Position numbers and translations under genes: made by a program. Below are positions 4,544 through 5,976 of a stretch of DNA of 5,976 nt, piece after piece. The notes under the pieces were generated by a model. That model was given only the letters and a program-made list of their open reading frames with translations. It had not been told where the DNA came from and searched no databases. This stretch comes from Chloroflexota bacterium. GTDB lineage: Bacteria; Chloroflexota; Anaerolineae; Anaerolineales; Villigracilaceae. Positions within the stretch are counted from its first letter, which is position 1; every line of letters starts with the position of its first letter. The stretch spans positions 1 to 5,976 of the forward strand of contig JACPVD010000007.1 of the NCBI GenBank assembly GCA_016191895.1. Reading direction: 5' to 3'.

Positions 4544-5976
4544 TCAATCATCCAGCACGGATATAAGATCAAAATTCGTCACATCCACGAGTCCCTTGTC
4601 CGAAATTCGCAACTCGGGGATGACCACCAATCCCAGCAAACTCAACTGCATATTGGGATTGTTCAACGCACAACCGCATTCCATAAAACCCTTCAACACA
4701 GTCGCGGCCTTTCGCGCAACAACCTCCGCACGCTCCACCGACATCAACCCCGCAATCTGCAACTCCACCTGCCCGATCACCTTTCCATCTTTCACAACGA
4801 TCTGGCCGCCGCCGGCTTTCGCCAGTTCATTCGCCGCGATCGCCATGCAATCGTCGTCCGTGCCGGCCACGATCATATGATGGCTGTCATGCGCCACCGT
4901 CGATCCGATCGCGCATTTTGCTTTAAACCCAAACCCGCTCACCAACCCAACCTTGACTCCGCCCGTGGCGCGATGCCGTTCCACCAGCGCGATCTTCGCA
5001 AGGTCGCGTTTCAAATCCACGCGGACTTCGCCGTTATCGGCCCTGACCTGCTCCCGCAGATGTTTCGTCGGCGCCTGATTCTCGATCACGCCGATCACAT
5101 GCGCATCCACAATCGACCCGTGACCTGCCCTCGTCCGAAGGACAAAGTCCTCTCCTTTGAGGTTCCTCTTCAAACGCACCGAGCGGCTGGCCCACTTCGG
5201 ATATTTGACCGATGGAAGTTTTACCTGCCACTCGCCGCCCTCCACAATGACCTGCCCGCGGGCAATCACCACATCGGCTTTGAAATTCATCAAGTCCTTC
5301 ACCAGGAGCACGTCTGCCCAGCGGCCGGGGGCGATCATGCCCATTTCCTTCGACAACCCAAAATGTTCGGCCGCGTTGATCGTCATCATCTGCAGGGCGG
5401 TCATCGGGTCCAATCCCTCATCGATGGCATGACGAAGAACCCGATCCATGTGACCATCCTGTGTGAGCGTTTCGGCGTGAGAGTCATCGGTGCATAAGAT
5501 GAAGCGACGCGAATCCATTTTCTTTTCGGTAATGGCTTTGACTTGCGAAGCCACATCATGCCAGGCCGAACCATAACGAAGCATGGCCTTCATTCCCTGG
5601 CGAACCCGCGCCACCGCGTCTTCGAGGCGCGCGCCTTCGTGATCGTCCTCCGCGCCGCCGGCGGCGTACCCATGAAACGGCAGGCCGAGATCGGGAGAGG
5701 CATAATGCCCGCCGACAGTTTTCCCCGCATCATGCGCGACGGACATTTCATCGAGCATCTTTTTATCGCCCATGAATACGCCGGGAAAGTTCATCATCTC
5801 ACCGAGACCGATGATGCCTTTCCATTTCATTGCTTCGGCCACTTCTTTTGGACCGATGGATGAACCGGGCGTCTCGAGCCCCGGCGCCGACGGAACGCAT
5901 GAAGGCATTTGCACCCAGACATGGATGGGCTGTTTTTGTGCTTCGTCTACCATTAACTTCCCGCCTTTGAGGCCAA
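4544..5976 (-). CDS. ade: Adenine deaminase family amidohydrolase, 5' end outside window
   Basis: The frame is open to the right edge, so the ATG at 5953 is internal and the true start lies outside; 477 residues are visible of a family usually near 570-600. It is a metal-dependent amidohydrolase, expected to convert adenine to hypoxanthine plus ammonia in the cytoplasm. Visible marks, counted from the Met at 5953: MPSCVPSAP (16-24, the family's PSCVPATP); IIGLGEMMNFPGV (47-59) with catalytic Glu52; GGHYASPDL (81-89) with His83; EDDHEG (102-107) with His105; ILCTDDSH (152-159) with the metal Asp; MTINAAEHFGL (190-200); and GRWADVLLVKDL (210-221). The C-terminal Ade domain includes VAHDSHHMIVAG (353-364) and VIPELRISDKGLVDV (444-458). 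The N-terminal HxH metal motif would be off the edge. GHYASPDL departs from the common GHAPGL, so a related substrate remains possible. The first gene of the visible cluster, it is linked closely to the regulator. Confidence 0.87.
   Translation of the reverse strand, partial: GLKGGKLMVDEAQKQPIHVWVQMPSCVPSAPGLETPGSSIGPKEVAEAMKWKGIIGLGEMMNFPGVFMGDKKMLDEMSVAHDAGKTVGGHYASPDLGLPFHGYAAGGAEDDHEGARLEDAVARVRQGMKAMLRYGSAWHDVASQVKAITEKKMDSRRFILCTDDSHAETLTQDGHMDRVLRHAIDEGLDPMTALQMMTINAAEHFGLSKEMGMIAPGRWADVLLVKDLMNFKADVVIARGQVIVEGGEWQVKLPSVKYPKWASRSVRLKRNLKGEDFVLRTRAGHGSIVDAHVIGVIENQAPTKHLREQVRADNGEVRVDLKRDLAKIALVERHRATGGVKVGLVSGFGFKAKCAIGSTVAHDSHHMIVAGTDDDCMAIAANELAKAGGGQIVVKDGKVIGQVELQIAGLMSVERAEVVARKAATVLKGFMECGCALNNPNMQLSLLGLVVIPELRISDKGLVDVTNFDLISVLDD

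Noticed and set aside
4511..5497. 328-codon open frame on the plus strand
   Set aside because: It lies antisense to ade and the start of the regulator gene. Its product is a low-information His/Arg/Gln-rich sequence typical of the antisense shadow of a real gene.
1..5976. CRISPR array, tRNA or rRNA genes, insertion sequence
   Set aside because: Apart from the palindrome pair, no regularly spaced direct repeats, cloverleaf-type sequence, conserved rRNA segment or transposase reading frame was seen on either strand.

Overview
The window is a compact, single-direction gene cluster. All seven protein-coding genes read on the minus strand, from the right edge (position 5976) to the left (position 46), with short gaps or overlaps between most of them. 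No rRNA, tRNA, CRISPR array, prophage or transposase gene is visible. Gene content points to a free-living bacterium that breaks down purines, probably anaerobically. The style of the proteins and the interspersed palindromes recall Chloroflexota of the Anaerolineae type. That placement is an impression from memory, not a demonstrated assignment.

In transcription order the window holds: (1) the C-terminal three quarters or so of an adenine deaminase-family amidohydrolase (4544-5976, cut by the right edge); (2) a GntR-family regulator with a UTRA ligand domain (3815-4537), 6 bp after ade; (3) a 167-bp spacer (3648-3814) holding two related palindromes in opposite orientation, resembling a REPIN or small MITE; (4) a YgeY-type M20 hydrolase (2448-3647); (5) a histidine-phosphatase-family protein (1927-2451) whose start overlaps the ygeY stop as ATGA; (6) a small charged protein (1636-1908) overlapping (7) a nucleotidyltransferase-fold protein (1092-1652); and (8) a YgeW-type knotted carbamoyltransferase (46-1035). 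The first 45 bases lie downstream of ygeW and hold no gene.

YgeW and YgeY are the recognisable core. In E. coli and many anaerobes these two families sit in the ygeW-ygeX-ygeY-hyuA-ssnA-ygfK-xdh region, associated with selenium-dependent molybdenum hydroxylases and with anaerobic purine and urate breakdown. Adenine deaminase would feed adenine into the same route as hypoxanthine, and the GntR/UTRA protein is a plausible pathway-responsive regulator. Diaminopropionate ammonia-lyase, dihydropyrimidinase and the molybdenum hydroxylase are not in this window and could lie beyond either edge.

The parts that do not fit the standard pathway deserve most attention: the phosphatase-fold gene translationally coupled to ygeY, the small-protein/nucleotidyltransferase pair wedged between ygeY and ygeW, the paired palindromes upstream of ygeY, and the divergent metal-site motifs of the adenine deaminase homologue.
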